Source: Catenovulum adriaticum
GTDB lineage: Bacteria > Pseudomonadota > Gammaproteobacteria > Enterobacterales > Alteromonadaceae
NCBI RefSeq assembly: GCF_026725475.1
Contig: NZ_CP109965.1
Span: 2,294,001 to 2,358,000, forward strand
DNA: 64,000 nt
Direction: 5' to 3'
Part shown: positions 45,377 to 54,091 of the stretch, piece after piece
Layout: every line of letters starts with the position of its first letter
Numbering within the stretch: the stretch's first letter is position 1
Notes under the pieces: generated by a model
Told to the model about the DNA's origin: nothing
Databases searched by the model: none
The model's input: the letters and a program-made list of their open reading frames with translations, nothing else
Program-made: the position numbers and the translations under genes

Positions 45377-46421
45377 ATTGCTCAACTTTATCTACAGCAT
45401 CGCGAAAATCATATGGCGACCTGCTGATCTGCCTACAAAGATAGGCACGATTATATTCATTTCAGGGATTACTTTACTTAGTGGTGGAGTTATCTTTCGA
45501 GTAGTTTACAAAGAAAATATTTTTGAATATGCACCTTCTGATGCAAGCTTTTATAGTTGGTTAGTTGGTTTGGTTGTCGTGGCTATTGGCCTTCTGATAC
45601 TTGTATGCAGGGTTATTACAGTCATGAAAAATGAATCTGTGAAAGATATAGGTTTTATTTATGTCCCTGCTTTCAAAAACATGAGTGCTGAGCTAGATAT
45701 AACTAAGCAAGGTTTGCCACCGACTAATTTAAAAAAGTTAATGTCACCACTTAAAAGAAATCCTTTTGATTCTCGTGATAAACATGAGTCAATAGATCAA
45801 CTCAAACGAATCAAGCAATATATTGAGGATAATTCGGATGTTTCACGCGCTCAAAAGGCGTATGTAAAATCTGTAGGAGCTATACCTTTTTTGTTTCATT
45901 TAGGTACTGTATTTAGAGATAATCATCTACAAACAGAGTTTGTAGCGAATGACAGAGCAACAGGAAACGGGTATTTGTTAAATAAAGAAAAATTTCAGTG
46001 TCGATATTTTACATTAACTTTTAATAACCAAACAGATCTTGAAATTGCGATTTCAGCCATGCAACTATCGGGTACTGACGAAGCTGCGATTGCAGTATCC
46101 TTTACTCAAGATATTTTGGCTAGTCATTTACCGGCAGAGTTTAGTAATTCTACTTTATTTATAAATAGTAATATTAAAGACTTTGAATTGATCCAGAACA
46201 ATGAAAAACTGGATGAGGTGATAGGAGTTATATCTAAGTGTATTTCTCGATTAAACGCTCATGTTAAGGTAGTTAATCTGTTTATTTGCGCTCAAACTAG
46301 TGTGGTTTTTAAACTTGGAGAGCGTTACCAAATCGGTATGCACGGACCTATTAAAGTACATCATTACTGTAGTACTGAAAATCGATATATTTGGGGAATC
46401 GAAACAAAAGAAATAGCTTAA
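45357..46421 (+). CDS. CBASS effector, two-TM plus SAVED domain (Cap14-like)
   Basis: 354 residues. Two membrane helices (about 28-50, GTIIFISGITLLSGG; and 65-87, SWLVGLVVVAIGLLI) are followed by a cytoplasmic SAVED sensor (about 150-354), recognisable from VKVVNLFICAQTSVVFKLG and IGMHGPIKVHHY near the end. Family knowledge: SAVED binds the cyclic oligonucleotide made by the CD-NTase, and 2TM-SAVED effectors damage the inner membrane and stop phage spread. An ATG at 45369 is an alternative start. Frame intact. Confidence 0.85.
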   Translation: MRDSMDKLLNFIYSIAKIIWRPADLPTKIGTIIFISGITLLSGGVIFRVVYKENIFEYAPSDASFYSWLVGLVVVAIGLLILVCRVITVMKNESVKDIGFIYVPAFKNMSAELDITKQGLPPTNLKKLMSPLKRNPFDSRDKHESIDQLKRIKQYIEDNSDVSRAQKAYVKSVGAIPFLFHLGTVFRDNHLQTEFVANDRATGNGYLLNKEKFQCRYFTLTFNNQTDLEIAISAMQLSGTDEAAIAVSFTQDILASHLPAEFSNSTLFINSNIKDFELIQNNEKLDEVIGVISKCISRLNAHVKVVNLFICAQTSVVFKLGERYQIGMHGPIKVHHYCSTENRYIWGIETKEIA

Positions 46422-46782
46422 TTATATCTTCTTAATCTTCCACTAAATGATTAGATATCTTTTATGTACGAAATAAAAAAATGTGCTTGTTGTAAATGAT
46501 GTTAAAGCTGCTGATATGCCTAGTATGTGTCACAACAACTAAAAATTTTCCGTAATTATAGCAAAAGGCAGTTAGCCGATGTTAAATATCCTAGAACTTG
46601 GCTTCTGCTATTGGCACGTAGTCTAAAATTGGTAATATATTGTGCTACCTTTAAAACAGCAATTTCAAAATGAGCGGGAAGCAGATCTTTAATACCCCAA
46701 GGTTAGGCTTTGCTAAAGCATATTCCCTAAGTATTTTGTAGTGGCCAAATAACTGACCACCATACAAAATAATCTAAGCTGT
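46422..46782. other. intergenic region between the CBASS operon and DUF2798
   Basis: 360 bp. Near 46736-46770 there is a short inverted repeat, GTGGCCAAATAACTGACCAC, which could be an old IS end, but I see no transposase. Otherwise nothing supported. Confidence 0.3.
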
Positions 46783-46998
46783 CTAAAATTTATCTGATAT
46801 TTTTTGGGCTAAGTTATGAAGTTGAGGAGCGCACACGAATGATATTACACCCGCAGCTGGCCATGCTAACAGCCATGCCGACATCCAATAATTTATAAAG
46901 CTATTTATAAAGCCTACGTTGATATAAGTAACCCATGCGGACATAAAAAAAGTAAGCACGAAAGACATTAATATGGCGAAAATAAACCGATGCTTCAT
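46783..46998 (-). CDS. DUF2798 small membrane protein
   Basis: 71 residues with two hydrophobic helices (about 5-28 and 38-60), MKHRFIFAILMSFVLTFFMS and WLLAWPAAGVISFV. The pattern is that of DUF2798 proteins, function unknown. It is divergent to the LysR gene at 47107, with 108 bp between them, an arrangement in which the LysR protein often controls the divergent gene. Confidence 0.75.
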   Translation of the reverse strand: MKHRFIFAILMSFVLTFFMSAWVTYINVGFINSFINYWMSAWLLAWPAAGVISFVCAPQLHNLAQKISDKF

Positions 46999-47106
46999 CT
47001 AAAATTTACCTTTATTGACTTCAAGTGAGGCCATATAATTTACTGGTTTACATATTTTTCGTATATATGTATTGTTAAGAAAATCAATTGCAAATATGTA
47101 AAGCCA

Positions 47107-47994
47107 ATGCTAGATAATCTCAATATTTTTATCGCTGTCGCAGAACAGCAAAGTTTAAGCCGTGGTGCGCAGGTACTTGGGATGACAATAGCTACAGTTT
47201 CAAGGCGGTTACATGAGTTAGAGAATAAATTAGGATGCGAGCTCTGTCATCGGTCTAATAAAGGGATAACACTTACACAAACAGGGAAAGCTTACTACGA
47301 GGAAACCGCCAACTTCATACATGAACTAAATTTACGTCTTTCAAACTTAGATAATGACCTAAACAGCTTAAGCGGTGAGCTTAAAATAATGGTTCCTACA
47401 AATATCGGTAGCGGTCCGCTTAATGAGTTCTGGCGTTCTTTTACTGCTGATAATTCAAATATCTTACTTGATGTTACATTAGGGGATCCTGATGACGATG
47501 TAATCCCTAACCAAGTTGATATCGCTATCCGTTCAGGTCCTCAAGAGAACTCATCACTAATACAAAAAAAACTCGGTACGATCGATTCTGTATTAGTAGT
47601 ATCATCAAACTACAACAAAGCCTTACCTGAGACGGTATCTCAATTGAAATTTTATCCAAGTGTCGCTGCGCACTTATTCAAAGATTGGACATTGAATAAA
47701 GACCAAGAAAAGTATATTTTTACTAAAAAACATAATCACATTAGTAACGATATGAGCGTGACATTAAACTTAGTCAAAGCGGGTGCCGGAATAGCCCTTC
47801 TGCCAATGAGTATGGTTCATAATGACATTGAAAACGGAGAAGTAAAACGAGTTCTGCCATTATGGACTGGTTCTCCACGTGAAATATCACTTGTATGGCC
47901 AAAAAAAAGAACTCTTTCCAAGCGAGCACTAAAATTCAGAGAGGAGCTAGTTGCTTTTTTAGAAAAAAAATACTGGTTTAGTCTGAATGATTAG
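47107..47994 (+). CDS. LysR-family transcriptional regulator
   Basis: 295 residues. The N-terminal winged HTH is typical (LNIFIAVAEQQSLSRGAQVLGM, VSRRLHELENKLGCELCHRS). The substrate-binding domain follows (about 90-290, GELKIMVPTNIG, IAIRSGP). Divergent from DUF2798; no operator was identified. Whatever it once controlled downstream appears decayed. Confidence 0.92.
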   Translation: MLDNLNIFIAVAEQQSLSRGAQVLGMTIATVSRRLHELENKLGCELCHRSNKGITLTQTGKAYYEETANFIHELNLRLSNLDNDLNSLSGELKIMVPTNIGSGPLNEFWRSFTADNSNILLDVTLGDPDDDVIPNQVDIAIRSGPQENSSLIQKKLGTIDSVLVVSSNYNKALPETVSQLKFYPSVAAHLFKDWTLNKDQEKYIFTKKHNHISNDMSVTLNLVKAGAGIALLPMSMVHNDIENGEVKRVLPLWTGSPREISLVWPKKRTLSKRALKFREELVAFLEKKYWFSLND

Positions 47995-48731
47995 CCCACG
48001 TAAATTGGGACATACGAAGTAAATTCCAACAAGATGATTGAAAATTTCAAAATGTTAGAATTCTTTAAGGCTCATTCCAACCTTATCTTTCAGTATTAAA
48101 TAGTTAGCTACCATATAAGGACGGTTTGAGATGAAAAGTTCATGTATTATCTATCTAGCTGACGTTAAATGATTTGCAGTTAGAGTAAGCAACTGGCACA
48201 TAGCACGCCAAACTAAATCAAGCGCCATGTCAATCATATTCGATGATGAATGGATTGCCAATTTTATTATATCGACTAGGTTTATAAACCTCTATTGCAA
48301 ATAAACATTGGGGAAATATGGTTCTAAAAGCGGGAGAAACAGCTTAATATCTTTAAATTTAGAGCTAACCACGTTGACACTAAGTTACCCTATTGAGGCA
48401 TAATTAAAACCATTGATTTAGAGTGGACGTAAGCTAAGTTTAGGTGAGATGCTTTCGTTATCACTCAAAATGAGGTAAGAATCTCTTAACTAACTTTATC
48501 GACCCATTGGCGAGATAATCCACCAAACAAAATTGCTTCGCTATCTAATGCCATCATATCATGATATTTAGCTGTAGTTTCTCTAAACACCGTCTCCCCC
48601 CAAGAAAACAAAGCGATACACCTTGATTATCTCATACGTTTAGCCGACCGCAGGTATATTCACTCCGGTATTTATTACAGAATGGGAATAATATAAAATT
48701 TTAATACAGGGGCTAATCAAAATACAAGCAT
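47995..48731. other. long region of decayed sequence after lysR
   Basis: 740 bp without an intact gene. On the minus strand 48486 to about 48600 reads without stops as a protein-like fragment (FRETTAKYHDMMALDSEAI, FGGLSRQW) ending in TAA, the end of a lost gene of unknown family. The remainder gives only short frames. Confidence 0.4.
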
Positions 48732-49528
48732 ATGAAAAAACTATTAACTATAGCACTAGTATTTACCCCATTTAATAGCTTCTCAGACCACCTTAGCAGC
48801 TTTAATAAAGCAAAGCGTATAGCCTGAACAAGTTATCCATAAAGATATGCTTAAATCGTTTACTGTAGCTGTGATATTGTTTTCGATGATGAAAATGATT
48901 TAGACCATGATGGTAATAAAACTGAATCATTAATTATACCCACGAGCTGTGGTTACACGCCCCCCCTAGGACTACAAGCGGTAAACAGAACGAAAGAGCG
49001 CTTAGGGTTGAATGGGAACATATCGTTCCTGCAGAGCTAATGGTAGGCCACTTAAACCAATGGAAAAACAGGCACAATTACGATAACTGTAGAAACTCTA
49101 GCGGCAAATATTTGTCTGGCCGTGACTGTGCAAAAAAGCTAGTACCGTCATTTAAAAAGGCTCACAACGACTTATATAACTTAGTTCCATCTGTTGGTGA
49201 ATTAAATGGCGACCGGTTAAATCGCCGTTTCGGTAACATTGATAACGAACCACGTAACTACGGACAATGTGACTTTGAAATTGATTTTGAGACCGACCTA
49301 ACAGAACCGGCTGATTCTATCAAAGGGGATATAGCCCGTACCTATTTTTACATGATAGACCAGTACAACATCCCTGTTAGCAATGATGAAAAAATCCAGT
49401 TTTCACACTGGAATATACTGGATAAGGTTGATATTTGGGAATGTGAGCGCACACGAAGAATTAGTACTGTCCAAGGCAATTCTAATCGATATGTTGTTCA
49501 ACAGCGTGAAAAGTTGAGTGACGATTGA
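48732..49528 (+). pseudogene. endonuclease I (EndA/Dns) pseudogene
   Basis: An ATG and signal-peptide-like start (MKKLLTIALVFTPFNSFS) are followed by endonuclease I sequence in three frames. The breaks are a stop at the AKRIA position (about 48823), a frame change near 48865 (YCSCDIVFDDEND lies in another frame) and a frame change at a run of seven C near 48961. The intact 3' part (from 49040) has the core WEHIVPAELM just before it, KLVPSFKKAHNDLYNLVPS and LNGDRLNRRFG, the His-Me nuclease signature. A secreted or periplasmic DNase was lost here by several indels. Confidence 0.85.
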
Positions 49529-49553
49529 ATTCAGGCATTCAATCGTCACTCAA
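49514..49553. terminator. perfect 17-bp hairpin spanning two convergent stop codons
   Basis: TTGAGTGACGATTGAAT (49514-49530), 6-nt loop, and its exact complement (49537-49553). Both convergent genes end inside it, so both reading frames end with Leu-Ser-Asp-Asp-stop. No T-run, but a strong stem of this kind between convergent genes can act as a bidirectional terminator. Confidence 0.7.
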
Positions 49554-52157
49554 AGTACACAAGCACATTTGGTTATAAATTGAATCGAGCACATTAGTAT
49601 CATCAAAATGTTCACCATCTTTGTAACCATGATGGAAAGTGTTTTTCTTTAAGATCACCAATTTCCGTTTAGCTCGCGTCAATGACACGTACATTAGGTT
49701 TAAATACTCTTTTTTAGTATCAATGCTTTTTCCCATAAATCTAGGGTCAAGGACATAACAAACTTCACTTTCTAACCCCTTAGCTGCATGCATTGTCCGT
49801 ACATTGGAACTTAAACGCTTAATTGCCTTACGCTTTTTGGCATTGGCAGCAAGTGATTTCAATTTTGTCTGAACGGTTTGAACTTGTTTATTCGTTCTAA
49901 CTAAAATCAGAATATCCAGAGCCTGTCCCGTGCTATGCTTGAAGTCATTTAATAATTCTGAGTACAACGCTTCACATGCCTGTTCAATTGTGTCAGCTCT
50001 ATAACCTTTAGGCTGACATTGTTCTTCTTCTACAGTTTTCAATTTAACTGCTCTAGGATCGCACTGCTGCCTGACGAAATTGGTTAATCTAAGCAAGTTA
50101 GGACTCGAACGGTAGTGCCGTTTCAAATAACTGAACTTAGTTTTTGAGAACTTACCTTGAAATTCATACATCAACTCAGGTTTAGCTCCCCTGAACATGT
50201 AAATAGATTGGCATGGGTCACCGACTAAAAAATATTTAGTACCTTCTTTAACTAAAGCCTTAAGAATACTCCACTGTACACGACTACTGTCTTGTACTTC
50301 ATCGATAACTAAGTGCTTAGTTTCTTTCTTAACCTTCTGTAGAAATTTCTTGTTTTTAAGTTCCTTAAGCATTTTGGCCAGCATATCTTCAAAATCCCAA
50401 ACACTATTTTCCTTCTTATAACATATATATGATTTTTCGAGTTTAATGCTCAGTTTTTCATCGACTTTGAATTGGTCAATTAACTTCTTATTTGAAGTCT
50501 TCTTACTATCTTGGGCACAATAAGCAAAGAAATGAATATACTTTTCTGCTTCCGACTGCTTGACTTTGTTCTTTTTTAACCAATATTTGAAATAAGCTTC
50601 CTTGTCTTTGCTGTCCAGTACTTTCAAACCTTTGTACTGATTTAGTTTTACCAACCATGAACGGCACCATGAGCTGAACGTTTGAATCACAACGTCTTGA
50701 TTAGATATACGATTTTTTAGTTCATTAGCGGCTATATTTGTATAAGCCAGCACCACTATTTTGTTTGCTTTTTTATCTTTGACATCCACTAGATTGTTAA
50801 CATGATCCACAATCTGTGAAGTCTTTCCACTGCCAGCCCCAGCTATGACTAAATGATTTGAGTGTAAATATGCTTCTGAACCTTTTAATGTTTTGTCTGT
50901 AGGCAATGGAATTTGTTTAGGGCTAACGAGCTTCTGTCTACGGTACTGCTCTAGGTCAGTGGCCTTCGGCTTAGAGGCTGAGACAATTGAATTTCGAAGG
51001 TTGAACAAGACATGTTTGATGCTGTCTTTTACTGTGCTTCGACACTTATATAAACTATAAACATAATACCGGTCTGGGTTCAGTCTACCCTTAGTTATCA
51101 GGTTATTGACCACCTTAATGCTTTTATCTGTCGCAAGCTTATAAATATCGTCATCATTTAATAATGTAAATATCTCAGGATCAAAAAGTCTTATATTATG
51201 AAATTCTGGGCTATGGGCATCTATACTTTTAAGCAATAAAGGATTCATCCCACCACTTCTTGATGGCTTAAACCGATATTCAAACCTCGTAGTCATTGCT
51301 AATGAATTGATCAGTTCCTTAGCTTCATCAGGAGGTATGCCAAATTTCTGAATATCCCATTTTACTTCCTTTAAAATCTTGTCATAAATAATATAATGAT
51401 TACTGTTTCGGTGCCTATTAATATATGTTGTTTCAACTAGCGTACCGTCTTGCTCCGGAAAGCACTGGCCATGTTTAGTATTATTAAAGAATCTATAATC
51501 GGGTAACACCATTGGCTGAAACAAACCAACAATATTAAATGCTATATCTATTCGTTCAATGTGAGCATTGTTAATAAATTGCTCATATCGTCTAGTCGTT
51601 AACCAAGATTTAATATGCGAAAATATTAACTCAATTTCTGCCAAGCTAAACCGAGTTGGTATAAAATCAATTTTCACTGAATTATTAGTACTAGATACAT
51701 AAAGCTGGAGCCGCTTCCTTGGGTCATTTAAGAGTTCGAACCGATAACATACATCGTAAATAACATCACGTGATTCGTTTCTTCCATAATTAACATTCCG
51801 GCTGGTATCTTTCCGCACAGATAAAACGCTTTTTAAAGCCTTAGGGGACACCCTTAAAAGCATGTCAGCATTAAGAATACTAGAAGGTGATAAATCTAAT
51901 CCATTAACAATACTTAAATAATCACAGTCAAATGGAATTTTTTCTGGGTACTTCTGAAAATAATACTTCAGAAGTCGAGTTTGATAGGCGACATATTTTT
52001 TATTTTTCAAAGCACTAATGATTTTAGTTTTATTTTGCTTATAGCCAAGCGTTTTTAAACTAATGATTTTTCTAAGTCTAATATTCAGCTCCTTATCAAC
52101 TTGAGAGCTATTTTCAACTTCAAATTTATTACTCCACCGCAAGCTCGCAACACTCAT
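49539..52157 (-). CDS. fusion of replication-initiator-like domain and UvrD/PcrA-type helicase
   Basis: 872 residues from ATG 52157, chosen because AGGGGA precedes it; ATG 52178 is 7 codons upstream. Residues about 120-350 resemble Rep_trans/phage replication initiators: IERIDIAFNIVG, TTYINRHRNSNHYIIYDK and TTRFEYRFKP, in that order. From about 435 an SF1A helicase follows with all motifs: IAGAGSGKTSQI, AYTNIAANELKNR, LVIDEVQDSS, LVGDPCQSIYMFRGA, YLKRHYRSS, RTMHAAKGLE and LMYVSLTRAKRKL. Rolling-circle initiators usually recruit a separate PcrA; here the helicase appears fused. It likely drives replication of the excised element. The Rep part is motif-based and less certain than the helicase. 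Confidence 0.82.
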   Translation of the reverse strand: MSVASLRWSNKFEVENSSQVDKELNIRLRKIISLKTLGYKQNKTKIISALKNKKYVAYQTRLLKYYFQKYPEKIPFDCDYLSIVNGLDLSPSSILNADMLLRVSPKALKSVLSVRKDTSRNVNYGRNESRDVIYDVCYRFELLNDPRKRLQLYVSSTNNSVKIDFIPTRFSLAEIELIFSHIKSWLTTRRYEQFINNAHIERIDIAFNIVGLFQPMVLPDYRFFNNTKHGQCFPEQDGTLVETTYINRHRNSNHYIIYDKILKEVKWDIQKFGIPPDEAKELINSLAMTTRFEYRFKPSRSGGMNPLLLKSIDAHSPEFHNIRLFDPEIFTLLNDDDIYKLATDKSIKVVNNLITKGRLNPDRYYVYSLYKCRSTVKDSIKHVLFNLRNSIVSASKPKATDLEQYRRQKLVSPKQIPLPTDKTLKGSEAYLHSNHLVIAGAGSGKTSQIVDHVNNLVDVKDKKANKIVVLAYTNIAANELKNRISNQDVVIQTFSSWCRSWLVKLNQYKGLKVLDSKDKEAYFKYWLKKNKVKQSEAEKYIHFFAYCAQDSKKTSNKKLIDQFKVDEKLSIKLEKSYICYKKENSVWDFEDMLAKMLKELKNKKFLQKVKKETKHLVIDEVQDSSRVQWSILKALVKEGTKYFLVGDPCQSIYMFRGAKPELMYEFQGKFSKTKFSYLKRHYRSSPNLLRLTNFVRQQCDPRAVKLKTVEEEQCQPKGYRADTIEQACEALYSELLNDFKHSTGQALDILILVRTNKQVQTVQTKLKSLAANAKKRKAIKRLSSNVRTMHAAKGLESEVCYVLDPRFMGKSIDTKKEYLNLMYVSLTRAKRKLVILKKNTFHHGYKDGEHFDDTNVLDSIYNQMCLCTLSDD

Positions 52158-52231
52158 ATCTTCCCCTAAAATACACATTACAGTGCTTATAACACGCTAT
52201 AGACACAACACAATAAAATATAACAATATCA

Positions 52232-52297
52232 ATCGGTTAACTACATTATAGTCTTTATGTAGTAGGTAACCGATTTGATAATTGCGAATTCGCAATT
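52232..52297. promoter_or_regulatory. inverted repeats upstream of the Rep-helicase gene, candidate origin
   Basis: A long imperfect hairpin has arms ATCGGTTAACTACAT (52232-52246) and ATGTAGT-AGG-TAACCGAT (52257-52274), 15 pairs with a 3-nt bulge. A perfect 18-bp palindrome AATTGCGAATTCGCAATT (52280-52297) follows. They lie 75-140 bp upstream of the Rep-helicase start. Such structures are typical of nicking origins or of operators for rep. Confidence 0.5.
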
Positions 52298-52324
52298 TCG
52301 AGTTCGAAAACACTAAACTCAATT

Positions 52325-53065
52325 TTATTTCAATTGTTTCTTTATCGATTTGGTCAGCTCATTGAAGTTTTTGCTTCCATTAGAATTAAGAGATGCAATT
52401 GCAATGATAAAACCATTATGATTGATGCATTTGTGTTGCTTAACACTTTTATTCGATTTAAATGTGTTCGTAATGGAGGTACTTATTTCATAATTAATAT
52501 TTTTGTTGAGTACATTTTTAAGTTCTTTAACTGTTGGAATTAAATCATTTTCTTCAATAAGCTCTGCCACCGCTTCTATCACTCTAGAGTCTTTTTGTTT
52601 TCCCCAATAGCTATTAATTGCGTCTAGAAAACTATCCTTTAGATAGTCTATCTTACTCACATCTGTTTTCATTTCCTCTAGGCAGCTTCTTAATTCCTGT
52701 GTAATTTGATACCTGGCCTTATATTTACTCACGTCGTGCGGCTCTAATCCTAACTCTTGTTGAAAAAACTCCTTTTCTGAGACATTATATAATTCTGGTA
52801 TTTTAGCTTCATAAGCGGTAAAAACCACTTCTCTCATAAAGTACAGCCCTGCATAAGCAGACTTCTTTATTGCTTTCCAATCATTTTTTCTATATTTTTT
52901 TGAATTTTTTATAAGCTGTACTGTTTCATAAAGAGGTAAAAATTCCGTGGAGCTCTTACACTGATTATTAGATGGCTTATTTTTTTTATATAGCTTACTT
53001 TTTTTAGATAGCTTGCTTTTTTTAGATAGCTTGCTTTGGTTTGATTTTGTAGTTTTAAAACTCAC
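52325..53065 (-). CDS. protein of unknown function with Lys/Ser repeat N-terminus
   Basis: 246 residues from a GTG start with a strong GAGGAGAG ribosome-binding site. The first 35 residues are basic, with a six-residue repeat (SKLSKK, three copies), encoded by an 18-bp tandem DNA repeat. The rest is helical and charged (FMREVVFTAYEAKIPELY, ELGLEPHDVSKYKARYQ). No recognised family; the basic tail and position 147 bp upstream of the Rep-helicase gene on the same strand suggest a DNA-binding replication or partition partner. Confidence 0.6.
   Translation of the reverse strand: MSFKTTKSNQSKLSKKSKLSKKSKLYKKNKPSNNQCKSSTEFLPLYETVQLIKNSKKYRKNDWKAIKKSAYAGLYFMREVVFTAYEAKIPELYNVSEKEFFQQELGLEPHDVSKYKARYQITQELRSCLEEMKTDVSKIDYLKDSFLDAINSYWGKQKDSRVIEAVAELIEENDLIPTVKELKNVLNKNINYEISTSITNTFKSNKSVKQHKCINHNGFIIAIASLNSNGSKNFNELTKSIKKQLK
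52991..53037 (-). repeat. 18-bp tandem repeat at the 5' end of the unknown gene
   Basis: TAGCTTRCTTTTTTTAGA is repeated twice in full with a third partial copy, coding for SKLSKK units in the minus-strand gene. Its A/T homopolymers could change copy number. Confidence 0.8.
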
Positions 53066-53368
53066 TTTAGTCTCTCCTCAAAATAGGGTATTTATCACTT
53101 CATGTAGCAAATCACTGCACAGACATCTTAAGGCAATAAATAGCCGAAAGAACCATAAACTAAAGCGTCCAAAAGCCCTCGACAAAAACCATAAAAAAAA
53201 CCATAAAAATCAATAACAAATAATAAATTAATTTTTATCTTTAAAAAAATAAAAAATAAAAAAAGTTATCCACTTTTAAAATAATATTTATAAGCTTTTG
53301 TTTTTTAATCATATTTAAGGTATTTTGATGTTTATTTTTGTAGCGTTGATCTTAGGGAACTTTTAAAA
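53066..53368. promoter_or_regulatory. divergent AT-rich intergenic region with a DnaA-box-like site
   Basis: 300 bp between two divergent genes, holding both promoters. It contains very A/T-rich runs, repeats of AAAAACCAT (about 53184-53208) and TTATCCACT at 53266-53274, one base from the DnaA box TTATCCACA. Could be part of an origin or a shared regulatory region. Confidence 0.35.
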
Positions 53369-53977
53369 ATGCGCATTGGTACAGAGGACAACCCACTCTG
53401 GGTAATTCCAGAAAATACAACGAGAAAACTACTAAACGAACATTCGAAATACAAAGAAGAAAAAATAGATTTAAGCCGAACTCCTTCAAATAGATCTACT
53501 AAGAACCTATATATAGGAAATATCCTATCAAACCCTTATCTGACCTTAGAAGAAGTTAAAATAGCTTACTATTTATATGAATTAATAGAAGAAGAAGGTT
53601 TAAATGAAAAAATAATTTTAACCTCCAAAAAAGAAAAAACTAGCTTTAGAGGTATCGGTGAGTATGGTTCAATTTACTTCTCAAATAAAAATAAACCAAT
53701 TTGTGGTACATTACAAATTGAAAAATTTAGCTTCCTTGATTACCTTCACAAAAGTAATTTGAAAATTCAACAAAATGAATTAATCAATTACTTAAATCGC
53801 TTACATGGGTTCTATTACATCACCTGTACGGAAATCTGTGAATCAAACCTTGACTACGTTTGGAGCAACAAAAAGCATAGTGCTAAAGAAATACTACTTT
53901 CAGATAAAGCAGATATCGTTTTTGTGAGGATAAACGAATATTTCACCAAAATTGATATGGCTCGTAGCTGGCAATAA
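53369..53977 (+). CDS. protein of unknown function
   Basis: 202 residues, ATG start. No signal peptide, no membrane helix. Lys/Glu/Asn-rich with predicted mixed alpha/beta structure (LTLEEVKIAYYLYELIEEEG, KTSFRGIGEYGSIYFSNKNK). Unusually AT-rich codon use compared with the genes flanking the element. I recognise no motif. It faces away from the 246-residue gene and lies next to the second recombinase. Confidence 0.5.
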   Translation: MRIGTEDNPLWVIPENTTRKLLNEHSKYKEEKIDLSRTPSNRSTKNLYIGNILSNPYLTLEEVKIAYYLYELIEEEGLNEKIILTSKKEKTSFRGIGEYGSIYFSNKNKPICGTLQIEKFSFLDYLHKSNLKIQQNELINYLNRLHGFYYITCTEICESNLDYVWSNKKHSAKEILLSDKADIVFVRINEYFTKIDMARSWQ

Positions 53978-54091
53978 ACACGCTTTCGGTAAGCAATATC
54001 TTCTTTACTAATTTGGTACAAAATAGCGATACAAAGGCTCTAAATAGGCTGTTAGTTTATTAATACACTTAATAAATAAGGTCTATAAAAT

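Noticed and set aside
46736..46770. Remnant insertion-sequence end
   Set aside because: Only a short imperfect repeat is seen, with no transposase sequence and no partner end.
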